A stretch of DNA of 64,000 bases. Origin: Bog-756 sp963696495. GTDB taxonomy: Bacteria; Actinomycetota; Acidimicrobiia; Acidimicrobiales; RAAP-2. The stretch covers positions 186,001 through 250,000 of the forward strand of contig CAVOKJ010000002.1 in assembly GCA_963696495.1 (NCBI GenBank). The letters are read 5' to 3'. The notes below the pieces were generated by a model. The model ran no database searches. It saw only the letters and a list, made by a program, of their open reading frames with translations, and had not been told where the DNA came from. This document shows, one piece after another, positions 1 through 7,714 of this stretch (its first letter is position 1; each line of letters begins with the position of its first letter). The position numbers were made by a program, and so were the translations under genes.

Positions 1-504
1 GTCATGGGCGTCGCCTCGATCGTCCTCTACGTGATCATGAACTCCATCTCCGCCGGATCCGTGATCGCCGACGCCGTCTCGGCCCTCGGGGTGATGATCG
101 CGTTCTACTACGGGCTCACCGGATTCTCCTGCGCCTGGTACTACCGCTCGACCTTGGGGGAGAGCGCCCGCTCACTGTGGATCCGGGGGATCCTGCCGGC
201 GGCGGGTGGGATCATGCTGTACGCCGCCCTCGGCTACAACCTCTACTTCTACTGGGGCCCGGGCAATAGCTACACGAGCTGGCACATGCCGTTCTGGCCC
301 CATTGGGACATCGGAGGCGTCTTCATCATCGACGTCATCTCACTGGCCATGGGTGTGGTGCTCCTGGTCGCCTTCGCCGCCGTCCGGCCGGCCTTCTTCC
401 GGGGCGAGACCCTCAACCGCGAGACGCCGACCATGGTCCCCGAGGACCTCGGCGCCGAAGTCGGACTGTTCGGGATCGAGCCGTTCGAATCCGAATCGGG
501 GTAG
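1..504 (+). CDS. APC-family amino acid permease, C-terminal part (5' end outside window)
   Basis: The frame is open from the first base, so the gene is cut by the window edge and only the last 167 codons are seen. The product has hydrophobic helices in tandem (a first helix over residues 2-25, another around 60-80, a last one around 105-128) and then a hydrophilic tail containing RPAFFRGETLNRETP. That tail resembles the end of large APC-superfamily permeases of actinobacteria. Such proteins import amino acids or amines through the cytoplasmic membrane by cation symport or exchange. The substrate cannot be told from this fragment. It is followed by about 390 bases without a gene. Confidence 0.75.
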   Translation, partial: VMGVASIVLYVIMNSISAGSVIADAVSALGVMIAFYYGLTGFSCAWYYRSTLGESARSLWIRGILPAAGGIMLYAALGYNLYFYWGPGNSYTSWHMPFWPHWDIGGVFIIDVISLAMGVVLLVAFAAVRPAFFRGETLNRETPTMVPEDLGAEVGLFGIEPFESESG

Positions 505-891
505 CCGCGGGTCCGGCGGCAGGCTCCGGCCGGCAGGACACCCGGAGCCGCCACCGGCCCACCCGCCGGGCTTGGCCGGCACGGCCCGGCCCGGCCCGAT
601 GATGAGCGGACCACGTTCACGCAGTGCCGGTGCCAGCGCCGGCGCCGGTGAGTACGGATGCGTCGGTGAGCACTGAGCACGATTCGGCACGACGTGCTCG
701 TGGGCCAACGACACCATCCTGCTTCGGCCACCCAGGGGGCCGCTCCCGCCGCACACCGTGATGGAGCAGGAACTTCCGTGACACTAAGGGTTGTCGCGGC
801 ACCGTCGGCATGTTAAGGATTGCTCAGTTGATTTGAATCGTCGACCAATTGGCGGGAGCGGATGGGGCACCGCTCCGGCGGGAGGAATTCC
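505..891. other. Intergenic region with two small inverted repeats
   Basis: No convincing gene is seen; the open frames here are antisense shadows with arginine-rich composition. GAGCACG at 675-681 pairs with CGTGCTC at 693-699. GGAGCGG at 855-861 pairs with CCGCTCC at 870-876, directly ahead of the GGGAGGA ribosome binding site at about 880-886 that serves the ATG at 892. The second hairpin could modulate translation of the downstream secreted protein. Confidence 0.4.
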
Positions 892-2947
892 AATGAGTAC
901 CCTCAGAGCGACTGCCCTTGCTGTGGCGAAGCTTGCCCTCGTTCTCTTTACGGTCGTCGCATCACTGGGGGTGGCGCTGACTGCGCTCTCACCGAGCGTT
1001 GCCGGTGCTGCCAGTCGCAACTCGACGAGGTCGACTGCTGCCGCGGCCACCCGCGCCGCCACCCGGGCGGACCGTGCCGCGGCCAGGGCCGCCCGCACCG
1101 CGGCCAAGGCCGCCGGGGGGGCGACCGTGGCGGCCAACGCCTCTGCGGGCAAGGCGGACGCGTCTTCGGGGAAGGCGACCGGCGCCACCAAGGCGGCGGC
1201 CGGGACCTCCGAGTTCGAGGTGTGCAACATCTCGGGCAGCTCTAGCGTCCAGCAATACCTCGTTCCCGTTCATCGAGGGCACCTGGACCGGCTCGTACTA
1301 CACCTCGTACTCGCTGACGGCGGTGCCGTCACCGGGCAGCTGCGGGCCCCAGCACTCCTTCACCGCCGGGTCGCAGGTGCTCGCCGAGGAGGCGGCGTAC
1401 CCCGGGGTTCCCGTGGCCGGCTTCCAGACGTAGTTCAGCGTCACCAACGGCACCCTGTCGGGCCAGCATTGCCGGCCTCGCCTTCGCCGCCGTCACGGTC
1501 AACGCCGGCCTCACCGTCCTCAACGTGACCACCTCGGCGGACCCAGCCACCGCAGACTGGGACGTTGGAGCTGTGCAAGTCTCCGGCCGACCAGTATGTC
1601 CAGGGCTCGTTCAACTTCTCCGTCACCGGGCCGGCGGTTTTACCTCCACCCCAGCGTCCTGACCAACCAGTGCAATGACATTTACAACGTCCCGGTCGGG
1701 CACCGTGAGCATCACCGAGGACGACCAGTTCCCGTACGACGTTGACCAGTGTCTCGGCCATTCCCAGCGCTTCGCTGGTCAGTTCCGATCTCGACACCCA
1801 GAACGCCGTCGTGTCGATAACCTCCGGTGGGAGCAGCACGGTCTTCTTCACCAATGCCACGCTCACCGGCTACGCCAAGGTCTGCAAGACCCTCGCCCGC
1901 TCGCAGGACAATGTGCTGGCCGGCCAGACGTTCACCTTCTCGGCATCGGCGACCTTCGACGGCGCACCGATCACGGTTCCGAGCTCGGTGTCGGTCGTCG
2001 CCGGCGACTACGGCACGACGACCTGCTCGTGGCTGGCCAACGGCAGCACCCTGGTGGCCCTGCCGCTGGGGACCCTGGTGACCTTCACCGAGACCAACCT
2101 GCCGCCGACGATCCAGTCGGTCGGGACCACCGTCAATCCGCCCAATCTGGATGCCGGCAGCACCCCGACGACCGCCCAGTTCTACGTGGGCAACCTGCCG
2201 GCACCGAACAACATCGGCAGCTTCGGCGCCGGATCGGTGACCCAGGCCACGTTCACCAACGAGGCGTTCGGGTACGTCGAGGTCTGCAAGACCTCGAGTT
2301 CGATCCAGAAGGGGACCACGTTCCAGTTCAACGTGGCCGGTGTGGCCAACCAGCCCGTCCAGGTCGGCTACTGCGGCTTGGCCTACCCGGAGCCGGTCGG
2401 CACCGTCACCATCTCCGAGTCCGTGCCGGCCCACGTCACGCTGACCAATGTGAGCGGGACCTCGGGGGCCACCCAGTCGGGTAACTCCGCCTCCGTCGTC
2501 GTTCCCTTCAACGCCGAGAACGTGGTGACGTTCAACGACGAGATCAACACCGGGTACCTCAAGCTCTGTGTGGCGCAGACGTCGAGCGACGCCGGTCTGC
2601 AAGCGACCACGTTCGACACCACGTACTCCTACGTCCACAACGGGACGACCATCAGTGGCCCGACCTACGGACTGCTGCCCGGACAGTGCTCACTGCCCAT
2701 CGGGCCCATCCCGGTGCTGAACTCCAACCTGACGCCGATCCAGATCTCGGCCACCGAGGACACGACGACGGTCCCGAACGTCGGAGTGGCCAACATCACG
2801 GTGATCGCTGGCGACTCCATCGTCTCCCTGCCGACGTTCCCCCACCTCATCAGCACTCCTTCGGGCACCCCGGCCACGGCGGTGATCAACAGCCTCGAGG
2901 GGATCACCGACCTGACCTTCATCAACGGGATCAACATCAACGGGTGA
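892..2947 (+). pseudogene. Secreted modular surface protein, 5' half disrupted by several frameshifts
   Basis: An ATG at 892 with a good ribosome binding site opens a signal-peptide-like N-terminus (hydrophobic residues about 5-40, cleavage near AGA). An Ala/Lys/Arg-rich stretch follows to about 1200. Then come modules of roughly 100 residues, each opening with a cysteine strand: FEVCN (about 1213), TLELCK (1565), GYAKVCK (1868), GYVEVCK (2270) and GYLKLC (2551). Such beta-sandwich or prealbumin-like modules are typical of cell-surface proteins. From 1742 to 2947 the frame is intact for 401 codons. Between about 1235 and 1745 the homologous reading moves through frames 2, 3, 1, 2, 3, 1, 2 and meets a TAG at 1431. 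Several shifts look like one extra base, for example GGG at 1698-1700. This is either a decaying gene or a patch of poor sequence. The exact function is unknown. Confidence 0.6.
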
Positions 2948-2964
2948 CCGAGCGCCACGACGGC

Positions 2965-3000
2965 CTGCATTCCTCGCGGGGGGCACCGCGGGGGATGCAG
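2965..3000 (+). terminator. Strong hairpin after the surface-protein gene
   Basis: A 15-bp stem (2965-2979 with 2986-3000, including two G-T pairs) closes a 6-base loop 17 bases after the stop codon. There is no T-run, as is usual for GC-rich actinobacterial terminators. Confidence 0.6.
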
Positions 3001-3038
3001 GGGGTCTGACCGTCCCGTAGGACCGGGGGAGTTGCGCG

Positions 3039-3590
3039 TTGGGGACGAGGAGAGGGGTGGTCCCGCCAGGGACTGGCCGCGGGGGAGGGGTGCACCGTCC
3101 CGTCATCCTGCTGGTGACGGTGCTCGGTCTGCTGGCCGTCGCGGCCGCTGCCTGCACGTCAGCACCCGGGTCGTCCTCACCGAGCACGACGGGCACGTCC
3201 GCCAATGCGGCCGACCCGGGTCTGTCGTCACCACAGCACTTCGCCTCCGATTCCGGGACGTTCGAGGCGGCCGTGACCAGGGCCCAGCGCGCCGTGGCCG
3301 ATCTGCCGTCGGGCGCCACCTTCCAACAGGTCGCCCAGGCCACCCAGCCGGTGGTAGATGCGGCGAACGCGTTCCAGGACCAGATCGTCAACCTCCAGTG
3401 GCCGAGTTCGGCGAAGCCGCTGACCCAGTCGCTCACCGAGAGCGTCGGACGGTTGGCCGCGGTGGTCATGGCGGGCCAGCGCCCGGCGGCGTTCCCGTCG
3501 GTGGGCGCCTTCCGTGCCGCGCTGTCCGGTGCCGCCGCCACCGTGCGGTCGGCGTCGAACGCGCTGACCGCCCGCTTTGCCCACAGCTAG
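3039..3590 (+). CDS. Putative lipoprotein of unknown function
   Basis: The product is 183 residues long. The N-terminus carries a basic segment, a hydrophobic core (about residues 21-36) and a lipobox-like AVAAAAC, so it should be a lipid-anchored exported protein. A Ser/Thr/Gly/Pro linker follows and then a helical, Ala-rich domain without a recognised motif. The start is uncertain. TTG at 3039 sits 8 bases after GGGGGAG, whereas the internal GTG at 3090 has a purine run immediately against it and would also leave a complete signal sequence. The gene stands alone between a hairpin and a convergent ATP-grasp gene. The function is not known. Confidence 0.65.
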   Translation: MGTRRGVVPPGTGRGGGVHRPVILLVTVLGLLAVAAAACTSAPGSSSPSTTGTSANAADPGLSSPQHFASDSGTFEAAVTRAQRAVADLPSGATFQQVAQATQPVVDAANAFQDQIVNLQWPSSAKPLTQSLTESVGRLAAVVMAGQRPAAFPSVGAFRAALSGAAATVRSASNALTARFAHS

Positions 3591-3674
3591 CGATCGGATG
3601 CCGGGACTCCCGTCGGTGGGAGCGCAGTGACGCCGCTGGCCGGGTGCACTCTTCGGCGACCACCGGGACCGGCT

Positions 3675-3702
3675 GCCGAGTGCGGTCAGCCGAGTGCGGT
3701 CA
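3675..3702. repeat. Tandem 14-bp duplication over the ATP-grasp stop codon
   Basis: GCCGAGTGCGGTCA occurs twice back to back (3675-3688 and 3689-3702). The second copy contains the TGA stop codon of the minus-strand ATP-grasp gene, so the duplication copied the stop. Confidence 0.7.
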
Positions 3703-4929
3703 GCCGTCGTAGGTGATGGAGATCCGGTGCTGGACGTCGGTGACGGCCGTGGCCAACTCCTCGTGGTCCGCCACCCGGCCCTGCACGGTCACCACGTGGG
3801 AGTCCGTCCCCTCCCTCCAGTCGAGCGCCGCCCCCCGCCGCAGGTCCAGGCTGACGGTGTCCACCGCCTTCATCGTCGACACCTCGTCGAGGCCCTCCAC
3901 GACCTCCAGCCGACGGGCCCACATGGGTGCCTGCAGCATCAGCCAGTAGCCGACCCCGTGGGTCTCGACGAGGTGGTCGAAGGAGACCGGGACGCCCGTC
4001 GCCACCCGACAGGCCACCTGGAACAGGTTGACGTCGGAGACGCTGCGGAGCACGAACGGGGGACGGCCGCCGAGCCTTCCGTTCACCTCGATGACCTTGG
4101 GCCCCTCGGGTGTCAGCTTGATCTCCGTGTGGGTGACGGCGTCCCGGATCCCGAGGGCGTCGAGCGCCGCCCCGGCGACCTGGAGCACCTCGGGCACCAG
4201 GTCGTCCGCCAGGAGGGCGGGGATGAAGTTGCCGGTCTCCCGGAAGGGCTCAGCCAGCGGGAAGCGACCGGTCAGGGCCACATGGCTGACCCGCCCACCA
4301 CTCACCACGCTCTCGGCGGAGAGATAGCCGGCAAACCGCCGGTCGCCACCGGGCAGGTCCTCGAGGTACCGCTCCACCAGGTGGCCGGCCACCGGGTTCC
4401 CACCGACGACGGCCAGCAGCTCCTCTGGTCCGGCCACCGAGTGGATCTCCCGGCTGCCGCTGCCCTCGGCCGGCTTGAGGACCGCCGGATAGGTGACGGA
4501 GTCGGCGATCCCGCAGAGGGCCTCCGCTGTGACCCCGGCCGGTATGGCCCAGAACTCGGGGCCGGGGACGCCCGCCTCGGCCAGGGCCAGTCGCTGGAGC
4601 CGCTTGTCCACCAGCGTCCGGGCGACGGCGGGGGAGTGGTAGGGAAGGCCCAGCCGGTCGGCGAGGTCGGCAGCCGCCTCCAGGTGGTCGTCCACGAAGG
4701 TGACCACTCCCTCCGGTCGGGCGTCGGCCAGGGCGGCGGCCGCGGCCTCCGGGCCGAGGCCGGCGGTGTCCACCACCGTCCCCAACCGGCGAATGAGCCG
4801 GCCGGTCGTGGCGTCGAGGGTGCCCGAGTCCACCACCCAGACCAACTCGGCGGCCTCTCCCACCTGTTGGACCAGGTCGAGCGGGAAGAACGAACGGCGG
4901 TGGTGCAGCACCGCCACCCTCGGCCGCAC
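3700..4929 (-). CDS. ATP-grasp family ligase
   Basis: The protein of 409 residues has an N-terminal alpha/beta domain, the ATP-grasp nucleotide loop YPAVLKPAEGSGSRE (about residue 145) and the metal-binding motif IEVNGRLGG (about residue 280). These are the hallmarks of carboxylate-amine or carboxylate-thiol ligases that pass through an acyl-phosphate (BacD-like and PurK/CarB-like enzymes). The substrate cannot be deduced. It starts with GTG at 4929, sharing one base with the stop of the upstream gene (TAGTG), so the two are translationally coupled and probably act on the same pathway. No carrier-protein gene is next to it. The family call is firm; the pathway is inference. Confidence 0.8.
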   Translation of the reverse strand: MRPRVAVLHHRRSFFPLDLVQQVGEAAELVWVVDSGTLDATTGRLIRRLGTVVDTAGLGPEAAAAALADARPEGVVTFVDDHLEAAADLADRLGLPYHSPAVARTLVDKRLQRLALAEAGVPGPEFWAIPAGVTAEALCGIADSVTYPAVLKPAEGSGSREIHSVAGPEELLAVVGGNPVAGHLVERYLEDLPGGDRRFAGYLSAESVVSGGRVSHVALTGRFPLAEPFRETGNFIPALLADDLVPEVLQVAGAALDALGIRDAVTHTEIKLTPEGPKVIEVNGRLGGRPPFVLRSVSDVNLFQVACRVATGVPVSFDHLVETHGVGYWLMLQAPMWARRLEVVEGLDEVSTMKAVDTVSLDLRRGAALDWREGTDSHVVTVQGRVADHEELATAVTDVQHRISITYDG

Positions 4930-6086
4930 TAGAGGACCTTGCGGATCAGCAGGGTCTGGGCCATCGCCTGGAGCGCCCGGTCGTTGTTGACCATCAACGG
5001 GGCGGCGGCGGCGTCGCGGTAGAGGCGGGCCAGGCTCGCCGACGAGTGGTTCCGGTACCCGGTCAGACCGCAGATGGCCATGGCGCCCTGCACGATGGAG
5101 AGCACGAGGGTGGACGACGACAGCTTGAGGTTGTCCATCCGGCTGGAGAACTGGAGCGTCTCGACCTCGGGCGTGTCCTTCAGGCAGTCGTAGCTCCGTG
5201 CCCCTCCGGCCAGCACCTCCCGGAGTTGGTGGAGGAGCACACCCAACTCGGCCAGCCGCAGGGCCGACGTCGGCGGTCCTCCCGACGGTGACGCCGACCG
5301 TGCGGCCCTCCCCGACGCACGGACCGACGCGTGCGCCCGCCTGGCGGCCGCTTCGGCGATACCCAGCCAGACCGAGCTGAGGAGCACGGCGCTCGCCGGC
5401 AGCGACGTCCTCGTGAACACCGATGCGTAGTCGTCGATCACCATCGCCACCGGGATGTCCGCCACCAACCGGCCGGGCCGGCTGCACGTTCCCCGAAGCC
5501 CGAGGGTGTCCCAGTCGCCGGTCGGCTCCAGCGCCAGCGTCGGAGGGAGGCAGATCGCCATCACCTGCTCGTGGGCCGGGCTGTCCGGGCTCTTGCGGGC
5601 CGTGGCCAGCACGCCGTCGGCGTACTCACCGTAGGACACGGTCGATGCCTGCTTGTCGATGTGGAAGCCGCCCGGGGCGGGGGTGAGCGCACAGATGCTC
5701 GACCGTCGCTCCCCGCCCAGGCCGACCTCGCTGTTGGCGTTGGCGAGGAGCAGGTCCCCCCGGACGATCGGGGGCAGGAGCTGGTCACGCGCGGTGGCCG
5801 TCGCATGACGGAGGATGCTGGCCACTTGGATCTGGTGCATGGCGTAGACGAGCCCGCTGGACGCACAGTGCTCGGAGAGGGCGGACACCGCCTCGGACAG
5901 CTCCTCCATCGATGCGCCCGGTCCGCCCCAGGGGGACGGCACCATCGCCCCCAGCAGCCCCGTGCTCCGGAGCTCCGCGATCGTCTCACGGGGGAACCGT
6001 GCCTCATCGTCGACTTCGTCTGCCCAGCGGCCGGCGACCTGTTCCGCCACTCGTCGCGCCCCAGCAACGACATCCTGCCTCTCCAT
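4929..6086 (-). CDS. Acyl-CoA dehydrogenase-like flavoprotein
   Basis: The 385-residue product matches the acyl-CoA dehydrogenase fold: an N-terminal helical domain containing FPRETIAELRSTGLLGAMVP, a middle beta domain (around LLLANANSEVGLGG) and a C-terminal four-helix domain ending near RALQAMAQTLLIRKVL. Members oxidise acyl thioesters with FAD or act as flavin monooxygenases or dehydratases in secondary metabolism. The strict coupling to an ATP-grasp ligase (TAGTG overlap at 4929) favours a biosynthetic rather than beta-oxidation role, but this is inference. The ATG at 6086 has no Shine-Dalgarno; TAGGAT lies 9 bases upstream on the minus strand. Confidence 0.8.
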   Translation of the reverse strand: MERQDVVAGARRVAEQVAGRWADEVDDEARFPRETIAELRSTGLLGAMVPSPWGGPGASMEELSEAVSALSEHCASSGLVYAMHQIQVASILRHATATARDQLLPPIVRGDLLLANANSEVGLGGERRSSICALTPAPGGFHIDKQASTVSYGEYADGVLATARKSPDSPAHEQVMAICLPPTLALEPTGDWDTLGLRGTCSRPGRLVADIPVAMVIDDYASVFTRTSLPASAVLLSSVWLGIAEAAARRAHASVRASGRAARSASPSGGPPTSALRLAELGVLLHQLREVLAGGARSYDCLKDTPEVETLQFSSRMDNLKLSSSTLVLSIVQGAMAICGLTGYRNHSSASLARLYRDAAAAPLMVNNDRALQAMAQTLLIRKVL

Positions 6087-6095
6087 GACGTTGCG

Positions 6096-6101
6096 ATCCT
6101 A
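6096..6101 (-). promoter_or_regulatory. Predicted -10 element of the dehydrogenase/ATP-grasp pair
   Basis: TAGGAT (minus strand) stands 9 bases before the ATG at 6086, giving a transcript with almost no leader. Confidence 0.5.
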
Positions 6102-6180
6102 CCCGTCCGGCCTGGTCGTCAGCCCCGGCCGTGGGCGCACCGTCCGGGCCGTCGGATGCCTTCTGCTAGACCAGCGGGTG

Positions 6181-7074
6181 ATGGCGACGGCTGCGGTGGG
6201 TCGGAGGGCCCTGGTGACGGGAGCCACCCGGGGTATCGGGAAGGCCACCGCCATCGCCCTCGGCCGGGCCGGATGGAACGTGGCCATCACCGGACGCACG
6301 GAACGGGCCGGCGAGGGCCGCGACGACTCCGACGCCGGTGGGGGCCGCCGCCTACCCGGCAGCCTCGAGGAGACCGCCGCCCTCGTGGCCCGCTCGGGCG
6401 CCGATGTCGTCGAGGTGGTTGCCGATCTCCACGACCATGACTCGCTGCGCGGCGCCGTCTCCCGGGTCGACGATGCATGGGGCGGGCTCGATCTTCTCGT
6501 CAACAACGCCGTCGACACCGGTCCGGGGAGCATGGTGCCGCTCCTCGACCTGACCATCGAGCAGCTGCAGGCCAAGTTGGACGCCAACGTCGTCGCCCAA
6601 ATGGTGCTGATCCAAGCCGTGCTCCCCGTCATGTTGCGCGACGGTGGGGGCACCATCGTGGACGTGACCTCCCACACCGCCACGGCCGACCCACCGGGCC
6701 CGGTCGGAGCCGGGGGGTGGGGCGTGGCCTATGCCGCCTCCAAGGCGGCGTTCCACCGGTTCGCCCCACTGGTGGCCGTGGAGCTGGGCGACCGGGGCAT
6801 CCGGTCCTACAACGTCGACCCCGGGTACGTGGAGACGGAGCGCCAACAGGTCAACGCCGCCGCGCTGGGCCTGACCGGCCGCTACCGCGGTGCCCCTCCG
6901 TCCGTCCCGGCCGCCGTGATCGTCTGGCTCGCCACCGCCCCCGAGGCGACCGAGCTCGTCGGCAACGGCCAGACGGTCCGGGCCCAGAAGATCGCGCTGG
7001 ACCACCACCTGACGGCCGACTGGCGCCTGACGGATCTGAGCGATCCGGTGACCGTCTCGGAGGAACGACGGTGA
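6181..7074 (+). CDS. Short-chain dehydrogenase/reductase (SDR)
   Basis: A classical SDR of 297 residues. The NAD(P) loop TGATRGIGKA lies near residue 14, NNAVDTG replaces the usual NNAG, and the catalytic YAASK follows a serine in DVTSHTATADPPG. Between the first beta-alpha unit and the NNA motif there is an extra Gly/Asp/Arg-rich loop (about residues 42-62). The reaction is expected to be NAD(P)-dependent oxidation or reduction of an alcohol or ketone; the substrate is unknown. The start is ATG at 6181; GTG at 6178 is the alternative. It is divergent from the dehydrogenase/ATP-grasp pair, and its stop overlaps the next gene by 4 bases, suggesting an operon with tspO. Confidence 0.85.
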   Translation: MATAAVGRRALVTGATRGIGKATAIALGRAGWNVAITGRTERAGEGRDDSDAGGGRRLPGSLEETAALVARSGADVVEVVADLHDHDSLRGAVSRVDDAWGGLDLLVNNAVDTGPGSMVPLLDLTIEQLQAKLDANVVAQMVLIQAVLPVMLRDGGGTIVDVTSHTATADPPGPVGAGGWGVAYAASKAAFHRFAPLVAVELGDRGIRSYNVDPGYVETERQQVNAAALGLTGRYRGAPPSVPAAVIVWLATAPEATELVGNGQTVRAQKIALDHHLTADWRLTDLSDPVTVSEERR

Positions 7075-7613
7075 CCATGGGCACCGGGGCACCCGCTGCT
7101 CCTGCTGCTCCTGCTGCCGCTGCTGCTGGCGGTCCGGAGCGGCGGCGGTCCGTCATCGGCGCCCTCGGGGCGGTGGCGGCCTGCGAGGCCGTCGGGGGAC
7201 TGTCGGGACTGGCGGCCAGGCGCGGGGTCTCCGAGTGGCTGCCCACGCTCGACCGCCCCGCCTTCCAACCGCCCGACTGGGTCTTCGGGCCGGTCTGGAG
7301 CGTGCTCTACGCCATGATCGGACTCTCCTGGTACGTGGTCCGCACCACTCCCGACGGTCCGGAGCGAACCTCGGCCGAGCGCTGGATGGCCATCCATCTG
7401 GCGCTGAACGGGCTGTGGTCCCAGCTCTTCTTCGGACGGAGGAGGATCGGGCTCGGGCTCCTCGACAGCGGTGCCCTCCTGGTGGCGGTGGCCGTCGCCA
7501 CCGTCAAGGTCGGACGCATCTCGCGTGTCGCCGGGATGCTGCTCTTCCCCTATCTCGCCTGGGTCACCTTCGCCACCCTGTTGAACGCCGAGCTGTGGCG
7601 GAGGAACCCCTAG
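7071..7613 (+). CDS. tspO: TspO/MBR-family tryptophan-rich sensory membrane protein
   Basis: The 180-residue protein has an Ala/Pro-rich N-terminus and then the five-helix TspO body. Characteristic stretches are WLPTLDRPAFQPPDWVFGPV followed by WSVLYAMIGLSW, and NGLWSQLFFGRRRIGL. TspO proteins are integral membrane proteins that bind porphyrins and related ligands and act in stress and tetrapyrrole control. The start GTG at 7071 overlaps the SDR stop (GTGA); ATG at 7077 is an alternative. Coupling with the SDR hints at shared regulation, though no functional link is established. Confidence 0.85.
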   Translation: MTMGTGAPAAPAAPAAAAAGGPERRRSVIGALGAVAACEAVGGLSGLAARRGVSEWLPTLDRPAFQPPDWVFGPVWSVLYAMIGLSWYVVRTTPDGPERTSAERWMAIHLALNGLWSQLFFGRRRIGLGLLDSGALLVAVAVATVKVGRISRVAGMLLFPYLAWVTFATLLNAELWRRNP

Positions 7614-7625
7614 CGGACGGTGCCG

Positions 7626-7646
7626 CCACCGTGGCACGCACGGTGG
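7626..7646. terminator. Hairpin between convergent tspO and lhr
   Basis: CCACCGTG at 7626-7633 pairs perfectly with CACGGTGG at 7639-7646 around a 5-base loop. Its place between two converging genes fits a bidirectional terminator. Confidence 0.5.
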
Positions 7647-7714
7647 GCCGGCCGATCGCCGGCGTCGAATCGAGTGCCGATGGTCGGCGTCGGGCCGGGG
7701 GCTGACCGCAGGCG

